From the NCBI RefSeq assembly GCF_020193655.1, contig NZ_JADYVE010000001.1, positions 1,550,001 to 1,614,000 on the forward strand: a DNA stretch of 64,000 bases, written 5' to 3'. The notes under the pieces are model-generated. The model saw only the letters and a program-made list of their open reading frames with translations, ran no database searches and was not told where the DNA came from. Below are positions 36,861 to 45,625 of the stretch, in pieces (position 1 is the first letter of the stretch; every line of letters begins with the position of its first letter). A program made the translations under genes and the position numbers. This DNA comes from Ensifer sp. IC3342. GTDB lineage: Bacteria; Pseudomonadota; Alphaproteobacteria; Rhizobiales; Rhizobiaceae.

Positions 36861-39428
36861 ATGCCCAAGTTCTCGCCGCTGAAAAACGCGATCATCTGGC
36901 TCGTCGTTCTGGCCGGCTTTGTTTTTGCTCTACCGAACCTTTTTTCAAAGGAAGAGCTTGCGGAATGGCCCGCGTGGGCGCCGCAACGGCAGGTGCCGCT
37001 CGGGCTTGATCTTCAGGGCGGTTCCGACTTCACGCTGAGGATCGTCCGCGACGACATCATCGCCGAACGGCTCGAGACTGCGATCGATGCGATCAGCAAG
37101 GCGCTCCGGACTGCCGACATCGCCTATACGGGCTTGTCGGGCAGCGGCCAGGCAATCCAGTTCCGGGTTCGCGATGCGACAAAGGTCTCGGCTGCGCGCG
37201 ATGCATTGCGTCAACTGACCGCGCCCGTCGATAGCGCCGGCCTCATTCGGAATCATGTTGAGGAACTGGTTTCGGAAGGGGCGGAGCAGGGCGATGTGGT
37301 TCGCCTACGGCTCACCGACGAGGGAATAGACCTCAGGGTGAGTTCGGCTGTGACCGAAGCTATCGATGTCATACGCCGGCGCATCGCTGAGGTCAGTGTC
37401 GCAGAACCGTCGATACAGCGGCGCGGCAACGATCGTCTTGTCGTTCAAGTGCCCGGGTTGGACGATCCGCAGCGATTGAAGGATTTCCTGAGCCAGCGCT
37501 CCGAGCTCACCTTCCGGTGGCTCGATCCATCGATGCCGGTGCAACAGGCAGTCGATACGAGGCCGCCGACAGCGAGTGAGATCCTCTATTCGCTCGACGA
37601 TCCACCGGTTCCCTATCTGGTCGAAAGGCGAGCCTTCGTCGCGGCCGAGGATTTCGCCGAGGCGCAGCCTGATTACGATCCGACAACCGGTGAGCCCGTT
37701 GTCAGTTTCAAGCTCGGCGCCGACGCGCTGGCGCGCATCACACCGCTTGTGGAGGCCGACTCCAAGAGGCAGTTCGCGATCGTGCTTGATGGGCAGGTTG
37801 TGTCGACGCCACGGCTCGCCGAAGCGGTTACCGGCGACGCCGGCCGGATCTCGGGAAATCTGTCCGAGGACGGCGCCAAGAACCTCGCCGCCTTGCTGCG
37901 TGCGGGACCACTGCCAGCGACGCTGACCGTGGTCGAAGAGCGTACTGTCGGCCCTGGTGTCGGAACTGACGCGATCGCAAGCGCGCTCAAGGCCGGCATG
38001 ATTGCTGCACTCGCTGTGGCAGCGTGCATGATTGCGTTCTATGGCTTCTTTGGCGCAATCGCGGTGATCGCGGTCATCGTGAATGTGGTGCTGATCATTG
38101 CGGTGCTCTCCCTTATCGGCGCGACGTTGACCTTGCCGGGTATCGCGGGGATCATTCTCACGATCGGCATGGCGGTCGATTCGAACGTTCTCATCTACGA
38201 GCGCCTTCGCGAGGAGGCGCGCGGCTCCGGACCGTTGCGAAAGGCACTCGACACCGGCTTTTCACGCGTCTTCAGCAGCATCGTCGATGCCAACCTGACG
38301 ATGGCGATCGCCGGTGCCATTCTTTTCTATTTCGGCTCCGGCGCCTTTCGCGGTTTTGCCGTGACGCTTGCGATCGGAAGCGTGACGACGATCCTGACCG
38401 CCCACAGTCTGACACGCCGTCTGGTCCGCGGATGGTATCGCCGTCGCCGGCCCTCGCGATTGCCTCGGAGCATCCGTACCGGTTTCTTCAGCGAGGCGGA
38501 CATTCGGTTCATGGCGATCCGCAATCCGGTCTTCATTCTGATGGCCGCGCTGTCGCTTGCTTCGCTGATCCTGCTTGTCAGCCTGGGCCCCAACTTCGGG
38601 GCGGATTTCAAGGGCGGGTCGATAATTGAGCTTCGCGCCAAATCTGGTGTGGCCGACAGTGCGGATCTGCGCGCTCGCCTCGACGAGTTGAACCTGGGGG
38701 AGGTCCGGGTTCAAGAACTCGGCACGGAACGAGACGTCCTCGTCCGCGTTCCTTCACAGGAGGCCGGTGACAATGCCGAACAAACCGCGATTGGATTGGT
38801 TCGCGCTGAGTTGGAGGAACAGTATACGTTCCGCCGGGTGGAAGTTGTCGGACCAGCCGCTTCCGACGAACTGACACGAGCCAGCAGCCTCGGTATCGGG
38901 GCCGCAGTCTTGGCCATTCTGCTTTATGTCTGGATCCGGTTCGAATGGCGATTTGCGCTCGGCGCGATGATAGCGACGCTGCATGACGTGTTGCTGACCG
39001 TCGGCTTTCTTGTCGTCACGCGTACCGAGTTCAACCTTGCGAGCATTGCCGCCTTGCTGACCATCGTCTGCTATTCGTTGAACGATACCGTGGTGATTTA
39101 CGATCGAATCCGCGAGAATTACGTGCGCTATCGAAGGATGTCGCCTTCGGTATTGATCGACGCGTCGATCAACCAGACGCTTTCGCGCACCATCCTGACG
39201 GCTGTAACGACGACATTGGCGCTTGCCGCGCTCTACCTGTTCGGCGATGGTCTGCTTCGCTCTTTCAGCATGACATTGCTTTTCGGCGTGGTTGTCGGAA
39301 CGCTTTCGTCGATTTATATCGCGGGCCCGGTTCTCATACTCTTCAACAGCCGAGGCGGCCGAGCCAAGGGCGGGAAGAACTCCGCTCGCGGTGACCACGA
39401 GCCGAACGCGGCAACAGGGACGGCCTGA
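36861..39428 (+). CDS. secDF: SecD-SecF fusion protein
   Basis: SecDF uses the proton gradient to help pull exported proteins through SecYEG. The 855-residue product is one continuous frame: the SecD half has the N-terminal helix, GLDLQGGSDFTLRI, periplasmic P1 domain and a helix bundle with GMAVDSNVLIYERLREE (about residue 438); the SecF half begins near residue 540 and has NFGADFKGGSIIELR and SLNDTVVIYDRIRENY. The fused arrangement is usual in Rhizobiales. The DUF498 gene follows two bases after the stop, so the operon continues. Confidence 0.97.
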   Translation: MPKFSPLKNAIIWLVVLAGFVFALPNLFSKEELAEWPAWAPQRQVPLGLDLQGGSDFTLRIVRDDIIAERLETAIDAISKALRTADIAYTGLSGSGQAIQFRVRDATKVSAARDALRQLTAPVDSAGLIRNHVEELVSEGAEQGDVVRLRLTDEGIDLRVSSAVTEAIDVIRRRIAEVSVAEPSIQRRGNDRLVVQVPGLDDPQRLKDFLSQRSELTFRWLDPSMPVQQAVDTRPPTASEILYSLDDPPVPYLVERRAFVAAEDFAEAQPDYDPTTGEPVVSFKLGADALARITPLVEADSKRQFAIVLDGQVVSTPRLAEAVTGDAGRISGNLSEDGAKNLAALLRAGPLPATLTVVEERTVGPGVGTDAIASALKAGMIAALAVAACMIAFYGFFGAIAVIAVIVNVVLIIAVLSLIGATLTLPGIAGIILTIGMAVDSNVLIYERLREEARGSGPLRKALDTGFSRVFSSIVDANLTMAIAGAILFYFGSGAFRGFAVTLAIGSVTTILTAHSLTRRLVRGWYRRRRPSRLPRSIRTGFFSEADIRFMAIRNPVFILMAALSLASLILLVSLGPNFGADFKGGSIIELRAKSGVADSADLRARLDELNLGEVRVQELGTERDVLVRVPSQEAGDNAEQTAIGLVRAELEEQYTFRRVEVVGPAASDELTRASSLGIGAAVLAILLYVWIRFEWRFALGAMIATLHDVLLTVGFLVVTRTEFNLASIAALLTIVCYSLNDTVVIYDRIRENYVRYRRMSPSVLIDASINQTLSRTILTAVTTTLALAALYLFGDGLLRSFSMTLLFGVVVGTLSSIYIAGPVLILFNSRGGRAKGGKNSARGDHEPNAATGTA

Positions 39429-39430
39429 CA

Positions 39431-39817
39431 ATGGCAAAAGGCATCGAAATTCGCGAAGCGCACTTTCCCGGGCGGGCGCCGATAGACGCTTATGGAAACG
39501 GCGGCTTCCGCTTCGCCGACATGTCTCACCGCGGATCGGTCCTGATGTTGCCGTCCGGTATCTATGCGTGGGACGCGGCCGAGGGTGATCCGCTTTCGCT
39601 GGACAAATTCAAACGTGTGCTGGACGAAGCGCGTGAGATCGAAGTGCTGCTTGTGGGGACGGGTCGCGAAATCCGCCCCTTGCCGGCCGAGCTGAAGGCG
39701 GCCTTGCGCGCGCAGAACATCTCCTCCGATCCGATGAGCACCGGGGCGGCGGTTAGAACCTATAACGTGATGCTCGCCGAATCGCGCGCCGTTGCCGCGG
39801 CCCTGATCGCGGTGTGA
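39431..39817 (+). CDS. Mth938/DUF498-domain protein (NDUFAF3 homologue)
   Basis: Small (128-residue) single-domain protein of the Mth938-like fold, the family of the human mitochondrial complex I assembly factor NDUFAF3. Conserved parts are IDAYGNGGFRFADMSHRGSVLMLPSGIYAWD and EVLLVGTGREIRPLPAEL. It is translationally coupled behind secDF and lies just before a phytoene-synthase-like gene. Function in bacteria is not settled; a role in respiratory complex I assembly is inference from the mitochondrial homologue. Confidence 0.88.
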   Translation: MAKGIEIREAHFPGRAPIDAYGNGGFRFADMSHRGSVLMLPSGIYAWDAAEGDPLSLDKFKRVLDEAREIEVLLVGTGREIRPLPAELKAALRAQNISSDPMSTGAAVRTYNVMLAESRAVAAALIAV

Positions 39818-39835
39818 TTTCGAAGGAAGCTGTGC

Positions 39836-40678
39836 GTGCAAGAGGCCGATACTCAGATTCTCGCAACCTTGCGGGACACGGATCGCGATCGTTACCTGGC
39901 CTGCCTGCTTTCCCCGCCTGAAAAGCGACGTTCGCTCGCGGCCCTTTATACGTTCTACGCGGAAATCGCCCGGGTACGCGACTTGATACACGAGCCGCTT
40001 CCCGGCCAAATCCGACTGCAATGGTGGCGTGATATTCTCGCGAACGAGCAATCGAGCGGCGAGGGGCATCCGTTGGCGGAGGCGCTTCTGGAGTGCATTC
40101 GCGAACATCATCTGCCGGTCGCCGTGCTCGAGAACATGATCGATGCGCGGATTTTCGATCTTTACGACGATCCCATGCAGAACAGATCGGCGCTGGAAGG
40201 CTATGCCGGCGAAACGGCGTCCGCCCTTATCCAGCTTTCCTCGTTGATCCTCGATCCGGCAAACGCCGCAAAATCGGCTGAGGCCGCTGGACATGCCGGA
40301 GTCGCGCAGACAATCGCCGGTCTCCTTTTGCTTCTGCCGATTCATCATCGGCGCGGCCAGGTCTACCTTCCTGCAGATCTCCTGCGTGCGACCGGGCTGG
40401 ACTGGGAAACTTTTCTGGCCGCCGGCGACACCGGGGCCATCGATCGGGCAATCAGCGCATTTTGCGGCTTTGGCAGGGATCATCTTGCGAAGGCGCGGCA
40501 GGGCATCGGCTCGATCTCTCCGCAGAATTTCTTCGCTTTCGTTCCGATTGCTTTGGCCGAGCCGGTGTTCGACCAGGCGGAAAAGGCGGGGGCGCGTCTC
40601 CTTCAGCAGCCTATCCAGCCGCCCCAATGGCAGCGGCAATGGCGAATGTGGCGCGCGACCCGGCGCAAGCGCTTCTGA
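39836..40678 (+). CDS. Phytoene/squalene synthase-like protein (NDUFAF6 homologue)
   Basis: All-helical trans-isoprenyl-diphosphate-synthase fold, 280 residues. Recognisable pieces are RDRYLACLLSPPEKRRSLAALYTFYAEIARVRDLIHEPLPGQIRLQWWRD and the second helix pair LEGYAGETASALIQLSS. The aspartate-rich motifs DxxxD of true phytoene synthases are not clearly conserved, so it is more like the complex I assembly factor NDUFAF6 than a carotenoid enzyme. The start is GTG at 39836 after GAAGGA. It is the fourth gene of yajC-secDF-DUF498-this. Confidence 0.85.
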   Translation: MQEADTQILATLRDTDRDRYLACLLSPPEKRRSLAALYTFYAEIARVRDLIHEPLPGQIRLQWWRDILANEQSSGEGHPLAEALLECIREHHLPVAVLENMIDARIFDLYDDPMQNRSALEGYAGETASALIQLSSLILDPANAAKSAEAAGHAGVAQTIAGLLLLLPIHHRRGQVYLPADLLRATGLDWETFLAAGDTGAIDRAISAFCGFGRDHLAKARQGIGSISPQNFFAFVPIALAEPVFDQAEKAGARLLQQPIQPPQWQRQWRMWRATRRKRF

Positions 40679-40771
40679 CCCAGCTCCGGAGTTGCCTTTG
40701 GTCAAGCTGGCGCAAGTCTCACATCGTATAGGCAGGAGCTACCGAATTCATGCCGTCCGAAAGGGGCTTGT

Positions 40772-41230
40772 GTGATGTTGTGGCTGTTGCTCATCGTGGT
40801 GGTCGTCGCCGTCGGAGCGTTCTACATTAGGATGAACGCCCGCGCAGAACGGGATTTCGACAATCCGGACGCGGGCTCGGCGATGGTTGAGTTTGGCCGC
40901 GCTTTCCCGGATGAAGCAATCCGAGCCTTGCATTCGACAATCGACAGAAAGGCGATCTTCCTTCGACTGCACGACGGTAAAGCGGGCTTTATCCAGTCGC
41001 ACGGCACGCACTACGTCTGTCACGTCATTCATCCGGGCAAAGTGCGGGTGAACAGCTCCGACAGCGGACGCGGATTGATCGTGCACTTTCCGGATTTCGC
41101 CTATCTGGATAACGACTTCGAGTTCCGGACCGCCGCTGAGGCGGCGGAGGTCTCGCTCTGGCTGCTCGGCAGCTTCAACCCGAAATCGGAATTCAGCGAT
41201 GAGCCGCAGGCGGCCCAGGCGATCGACTAA
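40772..41230 (+). CDS. Hypothetical single-helix membrane protein
   Basis: A 152-residue protein with one N-terminal membrane helix ([17 protein letters not shown]) and a soluble domain I do not recognise, containing [29 protein letters not shown] and an acidic end. GTG at 40772 and ATG at 40775 are equally possible starts. Its stop overlaps by a few bases the end of trmFO on the other strand, so the two genes are convergent and share their 3' ends. Confidence 0.75.
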   Translation: MMLWLLLIVVVVAVGAFYIRMNARAERDFDNPDAGSAMVEFGRAFPDEAIRALHSTIDRKAIFLRLHDGKAGFIQSHGTHYVCHVIHPGKVRVNSSDSGRGLIVHFPDFAYLDNDFEFRTAAEAAEVSLWLLGSFNPKSEFSDEPQAAQAID

Positions 41231-42654
41231 GCGGTCTTCAGGGCCGGTACGGCGAGCCAGCCTGCGCAATCGCTGAGAGCCCGGGACGCCGTCGCCTGCT
41301 TCTTTGCCAGGGCCTTCTCCTTGCCGCGAAAGCGCTTGGCGCCATCGGGCTTCGTTAAAGCGCCCGGTTCCAGCGGCGGAAACAGGCCGAAATTGACGTT
41401 CATCGGCTGGAAGGAGCGCTTGCCCGGTTCGTCGTCGGAGACGATGTGTCCGCCAGTAATGTGATTGAGAAGCGCGCCGAAGGCGGTCGTTGCCGGCGGC
41501 GGCACCGGTGTCTCGCCCTTGCGCTCGGCTGCTGCGAATCGGCCCGCAAGCAGACCGATGCTGGCGCTCTCCACATAGCCCTCGCAACCGGTGATCTGGC
41601 CGGCAAACCGCAGGCCCGGCCGGGACTTGAGCGTCAAGGTCGAATCGAGCAGCGTAGGGGAGTTGATGTAGGTGTTGCGATGCAGGCCACCGAGCCGGGC
41701 GAACTCGGCCTTTTCAAGCCCGGGGATCATCCGGAAGACTTCCGCCTGCGCGCCGTATTTCAGCTTCGTCTGGAAGCCGACCATGTTGTAGAGCGTGCCG
41801 AGCGCGTTGTCCTGTCTGAGCTGTACGACGGCATAGGGCTTGACCGCAGGATTGTGCGCATTGGTGAGCCCCATCGGCTTCATCGGACCGTGACGCAGTG
41901 TTTCGCGTCCCCGTTCGGCCATCACTTCGATCGGCAGGCAGCCGTCGAAATAGGGCGTGCCTTCCCATTCCTTGAAACCGGTCTTGTCGCCGGCGATCAG
42001 GGCATCGACAAAGGCGTTGTACTGCTCCTCGGTGATCGGACAGTTGATGTAATCCTTGCCGGTGCCGCCAGGGCCAACCTTGTCGTAGCGCGACTGGTGC
42101 CAGCAGATATCCATGTCGATCGTATCGGTGTAGACGATCGGGGCGATCGCATCGAAAAACGCGAGTGCATCGGCGCCGGTTTCCGCGCGGATCGCCTCGG
42201 CCAAGGCCGGTGCGGTGAGGGGGCCGGTGGCAATGATCGCAAGATCCCATTCCTTCGGCGGCAGTCCGGTGATCTCCTCGCGGACGACCGTGATCAAGGG
42301 ATGACTGTCGATCGCGGCGCTGACGGCCGATGAAAAGCCGTCGCGGTCAACGGCAAGCGCTCCACCGGCGGGAACCTGGTTGCGGTCGGCAGCCTGCATG
42401 ATCAGCGAGCCCGCCAGCCGCATTTCCGCATGCAGCACGCCCACCGCATTGCTGGTCGCGTCGTCGGAGCGGAACGAGTTGGAGCAGACGAGTTCGGCGA
42501 GGCCGTCTGTCCTGTGGGCGTCGGTGCCGCGCACGCCGCGCATCTCGTGCAGGATTACCGGCACGCCGGCTCGGGCGATCTGCCACGCGGCTTCCGATCC
42601 GGCGAGGCCGCCGCCGACGACATGAATGGGGGAATAGGAAGTGTTCGCTGTCAT
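41227..42654 (-). CDS. trmFO: tRNA (uracil-54-C5)-methyltransferase TrmFO
   Basis: Folate- and FAD-dependent enzyme forming ribothymidine at U54 of tRNAs. The 475-residue product has the FAD-binding start [20 protein letters not shown], the family segment [45 protein letters not shown] and [20 protein letters not shown]. The start is the ATG at 42652-42654; the frame goes a little further upstream without support. A RIME1-type repeat sits just upstream. Confidence 0.95.
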   Translation of the reverse strand: MTANTSYSPIHVVGGGLAGSEAAWQIARAGVPVILHEMRGVRGTDAHRTDGLAELVCSNSFRSDDATSNAVGVLHAEMRLAGSLIMQAADRNQVPAGGALAVDRDGFSSAVSAAIDSHPLITVVREEITGLPPKEWDLAIIATGPLTAPALAEAIRAETGADALAFFDAIAPIVYTDTIDMDICWHQSRYDKVGPGGTGKDYINCPITEEQYNAFVDALIAGDKTGFKEWEGTPYFDGCLPIEVMAERGRETLRHGPMKPMGLTNAHNPAVKPYAVVQLRQDNALGTLYNMVGFQTKLKYGAQAEVFRMIPGLEKAEFARLGGLHRNTYINSPTLLDSTLTLKSRPGLRFAGQITGCEGYVESASIGLLAGRFAAAERKGETPVPPPATTAFGALLNHITGGHIVSDDEPGKRSFQPMNVNFGLFPPLEPGALTKPDGAKRFRGKEKALAKKQATASRALSDCAGWLAVPALKTA

Positions 42655-42713
42655 GGCCGGCTTCCTATCACAGCCGCCCTCCGGTTCCAATTGCGAAGAA
42701 ACGAAAACGGCGC

Positions 42714-42820
42714 CACTACAGCGCCGCGCGTCTTATCAGACGCGCATAGGACGCTGTAGTACTCTGAATTGCCGCATGTTTTTATCCTTAGATCGGCTAC
42801 GATCTAAGGATACATGCAGA
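42714..42820 (+). repeat. RIME1-type element, copy 5
   Basis: Full copy, same orientation as copy 1: ACTACAGCGCCGCGCGTCTT with a second arm ACGCTGTAGT, then CCTTAGATCGGCTACGATCTAAGG, bordered by GCATG/CATGC. It lies between the 3' end of a DUF1127 gene and the trmFO start, both transcribed leftward. Confidence 0.82.
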
Positions 42821-42856
42821 AGGCGCCGTCTTGGATGTTTTGGATCGTTGTTCCGA

Positions 42857-43000
42857 TTAGCGGAACGAACGAGCTGCAATGTTGCGGATATCGTAGCGGG
42901 TGATGCCGATATCGCTGAGCGCGTGATTGGAGAGGCTGCCGAGCTCGGCAACGGTGCGGCGATAGTTGATCCAGCTTTTTGCAATGCGAATCGGGTTCAT
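42857..43000 (-). CDS. DUF1127 small protein (47 aa), first of two
   Basis: A 47-residue Arg-rich protein: MNPIRIAKSWINYRRTVAEL, then GSLSNHALSDIGITRYDI, the DUF1127/YjiS-type signature LxxLsDxeLxDIGIxRxDI. The ATG at 42998-43000 has GAGG upstream with good spacing. DUF1127 proteins of this size in Agrobacterium have been linked to phosphate control and sRNA metabolism. A paralogue lies at 43415. Region 43001-43414 between them holds this gene's promoter and the terminator of the paralogue, nothing else I can support. Confidence 0.85.
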   Translation of the reverse strand: MNPIRIAKSWINYRRTVAELGSLSNHALSDIGITRYDIRNIAARSFR

Positions 43001-43349
43001 GGTCGTTTCCTCAAGATCAGTTTGTCGCGACAGTGATTTGTCTGCGTCGTTGAGGTTCTTATACGCTTGTCTAATTGGAAGATGGAGTGCAAAGAAAATG
43101 CATCTGCTATGCGTTTGTGCAGTGCATCGCCGATTTCGTAAGCAATGCGTTCCCGCCGCTCGAAAACGCGCCATAAGTTAAAACTTGGCTAAATTTGTTC
43201 GACTGCGCGTTAAACTCTTATGTTTTCGGCAGATTTCGGGCCGCGCCGGCACTAAGGTCTTTCGAGTGAGGAGCAGCCAAAGGGCGCCATTGGTGCGCTG
43301 AGGAGGGCTTTTCGCAGTCGCGAAATGGCCGAGCGCAAGCTGCGGTCAG

Positions 43350-43389
43350 GGACGAAAGAAAACGCCCTCCGGCAGGGCGGGAGGGCGTT
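43350..43389 (-). terminator. Terminator of the second DUF1127 gene
   Basis: Reading leftward, a perfect 10-bp stem (arms AACGCCCTCC at 43361-43370 and GGAGGGCGTT at 43380-43389) is followed by TTCTTTC, about 25 bases after the stop of the gene at 43415-43558. Confidence 0.85.
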
Positions 43390-43414
43390 TCAGAAGTCGG
43401 AATTCGGGGTGGGC

Positions 43415-43558
43415 TTACTTGATCGCCTGGCGAGCGACGTAAGGAATGTCGCTGCGGCCGATGCCGAGGTCGTTCAGCTCGCGGTCGCTCATGCGGCCGA
43501 GTTCATTGCATGTCTGACGATACTTGCGCCAGTTGTTGAAAGAACGTGCGAGGTTCAT
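43415..43558 (-). CDS. DUF1127 small protein (47 aa), second of two
   Basis: A 47-residue paralogue of the protein at 42857: MNLARSFNNWRKYRQTCNEL, then GRMSDRELNDLGIGRSDIPY, the DUF1127 signature. Start ATG at 43556-43558, preceded by AGGATAGGA. It has its own strong terminator and lies immediately downstream, on the same strand, of two sRNA genes. Confidence 0.87.
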   Translation of the reverse strand: MNLARSFNNWRKYRQTCNELGRMSDRELNDLGIGRSDIPYVARQAIK

Positions 43559-43788
43559 GATCCTATCCTTTCTAGGGTCGTTTGCCAGCGCTCTATCTCT
43601 CTTGCTGGCCGTCATCTGATGGTTTGAAATATAATCGATTTGATCGGCATATACAGAGACAATGCTGCATCGCACCCATGCGTCGATTGCAATCCTCCGT
43701 CTTGCCGTTGACTCGCCCTAGCTGCAACCGCTCGGCCAGCGTCGCCGGCCTCCACTGGCGGTCGCACGAGCAGGAATCCAAAGCGGCG

Positions 43789-43914
43789 AAAAAACAACGC
43801 CCGCTGGGGGAGGAGGTCCAGCGGGCGTTGCTTGTTCTGATTGGCAACCGGGAGGAGGAGTGTCGCCAATCCGTATCGGGGTACGCTGGGAGGAGGAGTG
43901 CGCCGCCCCGATCG
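43789..43914 (-). ncRNA. alpha-r14 ('cuckoo') family sRNA, copy A
   Basis: On the minus strand three consecutive hairpins each show the loop motif CTCCTCCC, an anti-Shine-Dalgarno sequence. The 3' hairpin (43795-43830) has a perfect 13-bp stem CAACGCCCGCTGG/CCAGCGGGCGTTG followed by T6, a Rho-independent terminator; the middle one pairs GATTGGC with GCCAATC (43839-43871); the 5' one pairs ATCGGGG with CCCCGAT (43875-43912). The length of about 126 bases and three-loop layout match the alpha-r14 family, whose S. meliloti member NfeR1/Smr14C2 is about 123 nt and affects nodulation and stress response. The 5' end is inferred. Confidence 0.85.
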
Positions 43915-44077
43915 ATGGTTGTAAGATAAGCCGTGATACGCGCTTTGTGTAGCGGCGCGCGTGGAATGGCACCTATGCATTTTGCGCATGGCTTGAGACC
44001 GCAACACCGCGAAACTGCTCCAATATTGTGCAATCGGGCAGCTCTCTCGAGCTAGTGGTCAGGCAGGGAGCGGCAAA

Positions 44078-44199
44078 AGCAAAACGCCCGCTGGGGGAGG
44101 AGGTCCAGCGGGCGTCATGTAAGTGATTGGCAACCGGGAGGAGGAGTGTTGCCAATCTTATCGGAGAAGCGTTGGGAGGAGGAGTACGCTGCTCCGAAT
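44078..44199 (-). ncRNA. alpha-r14 ('cuckoo') family sRNA, copy B
   Basis: Tandem paralogue of the RNA at 43789, about 160 bases upstream in the same orientation. Same three CTCCTCCC loops: terminator hairpin ACGCCCGCTGG/CCAGCGGGCGT (44084-44115) followed by TTTTGCTTTTG, middle hairpin GATTGGCAAC/GTTGCCAATC, and 5' hairpin pairing TCGGAG with CTCCGA and AGCGT with ACGCT. Flanking and linker bases differ from copy A while the loops are invariant. The rest of 43559-44521 carries no protein gene I can support; a separate promoter is expected for each copy. Confidence 0.83.
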
Positions 44200-44521
44200 T
44201 CATCGAGCTTCCGCTCGGGTCTTTCCGGAATTCCGGAGGCGGGCGACCAGTCCCGCCGGCGTTCGTTCGGTGTTGATACCTCGCGTCGCCTTTGATGATG
44301 TGAATATAGCCATCCTAAATCGATTTGTGCAGTGCAATATACGCATGGAAGATATGCGGCGCGCGCAATCCCGTTGCAGCCCGATAAGCGGAGTGATCTC
44401 GCGGCCGAGAATGAACAGCCCGTTTGTTTTTTCTCGCCATTTTAACTGATTTGTTATTCTCTTAAATGGGTCGACGTGTGGCGAAGACGCCCGTGGTCGA
44501 GAGCACAGGTCCGGAGGTGAG

Positions 44522-45625
44522 ATGTATCGCGGACGCATGGAACGAGATCTGAAGCGCTGGGTGGATCTCGGCCTGCTTCCCCAGTCGTCGGCAAGCGCAA
44601 TGCTCGCGGAATATGATGCGCGTGAATCCACTTTCAGCGTCGGCCGGGTCCTATTGGCGCTCGCAGCACTGTTGCTTTCGGCGTCGCTCCTGCTGCTTGT
44701 CGCAGCGAATTGGGAGGCACTGCCGCGTCTTGCCAGGGTCGGGGGCATCGTCGTCTTGATCTGGCTCTTCCATTTTCTCGCCGCTTATTTCCTCGGGCGC
44801 GGAGCCAAGGCGGTTGGCGCGGCTTTGCTTATTCTCGGCACGATGTCCTTCGGTGCCGGCATCGCGCTGGTCGGCCAGATGTATCATCTGTCGGGTGATG
44901 CGGCAGATGCGATGCTTCTGTGGTTCGCCGGGGCATGCCTCTCAGCGGCGGCTTTCGCGTCGGCTGCCGTCACCACAATTGCCGCGTGCCTTGCCTGGGC
45001 GTTTCTCATTACGCTGTTCGAGAGCGGCGGCCTTGTTCCGGCGATTGAGTCCTATTTCTGGCTCGTGCCGGTCCTTGCGGTCATCGTGCTCACGCTGGTC
45101 CGCTACACCGATGCGGCACGTACGCGCCACTTGGCTTATCTTCTCTGTGTCGCCTGGCTCGGCGCGCTCTACGTCGACAACCCCGAGATATGGCTCGCAA
45201 TCGCCTACTTCGCCGCAGGTCTCGTTGCCTTTCTGCTCGCGTCTCTGCCACGATCACCGCTGTATGGCCTGGCGTCCGAGGCTGGTTCCGCGCCTTCATT
45301 CTATTCCTTCGCGGTCGCCGTCGTCGGCCTTGTGGCTCTCCAAAGCGAAGTGGGTGGCGCCTGGGCAGAGACCGCCCTCGGCGTCGGCCTGCTTGCCTTA
45401 GCCCTCGTGGGCATAGGTCTTGCCGGGGCGCGCAACGGCGCAGTTCGCTACTTGGCTTACGCGGTATTCGCAGCGGAGATTTTGTATCTGGCTTTCGAGA
45501 CGCTTGGATCGATCCTCGGCACATCAGGATTCTTCCTGATTTCAGGGGTGGTCGTCGCGCTTGTGGCGTGGCTCGTCATCCGTGTTGAGCGCAGGCTGGG
45601 GCGAGTGGGGGAGGTTTCTCAATGA
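44522..45625 (+). CDS. DUF2157-family multi-pass membrane protein
   Basis: The 367-residue product begins with a short cytosolic helix typical of DUF2157 (ERDLKRWVDLGLLPQSSASAMLAEYDA), followed by about ten hydrophobic helices. The function of the family is unknown. The next gene overlaps by 4 bases and encodes a GDYXXLXY protein, the usual partner; in many bacteria the two are fused or adjacent. Start at ATG 44522, with ATG at 44540 as a shorter option. Confidence 0.85.
   Translation: MYRGRMERDLKRWVDLGLLPQSSASAMLAEYDARESTFSVGRVLLALAALLLSASLLLLVAANWEALPRLARVGGIVVLIWLFHFLAAYFLGRGAKAVGAALLILGTMSFGAGIALVGQMYHLSGDAADAMLLWFAGACLSAAAFASAAVTTIAACLAWAFLITLFESGGLVPAIESYFWLVPVLAVIVLTLVRYTDAARTRHLAYLLCVAWLGALYVDNPEIWLAIAYFAAGLVAFLLASLPRSPLYGLASEAGSAPSFYSFAVAVVGLVALQSEVGGAWAETALGVGLLALALVGIGLAGARNGAVRYLAYAVFAAEILYLAFETLGSILGTSGFFLISGVVVALVAWLVIRVERRLGRVGEVSQ

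Noticed and set aside
43001-43320. Possible extra sRNA in the gap upstream of the first DUF1127 gene
   Set aside because: No clear hairpin-terminator pair on either strand apart from the terminator already listed.
43780-44200. The repeated GGGAGGAGG blocks considered as a CRISPR-like or plus-strand ribosome-binding array
   Set aside because: Only two units, each with hairpins and a terminator on the minus strand and no downstream start codons; the sRNA reading explains all features.
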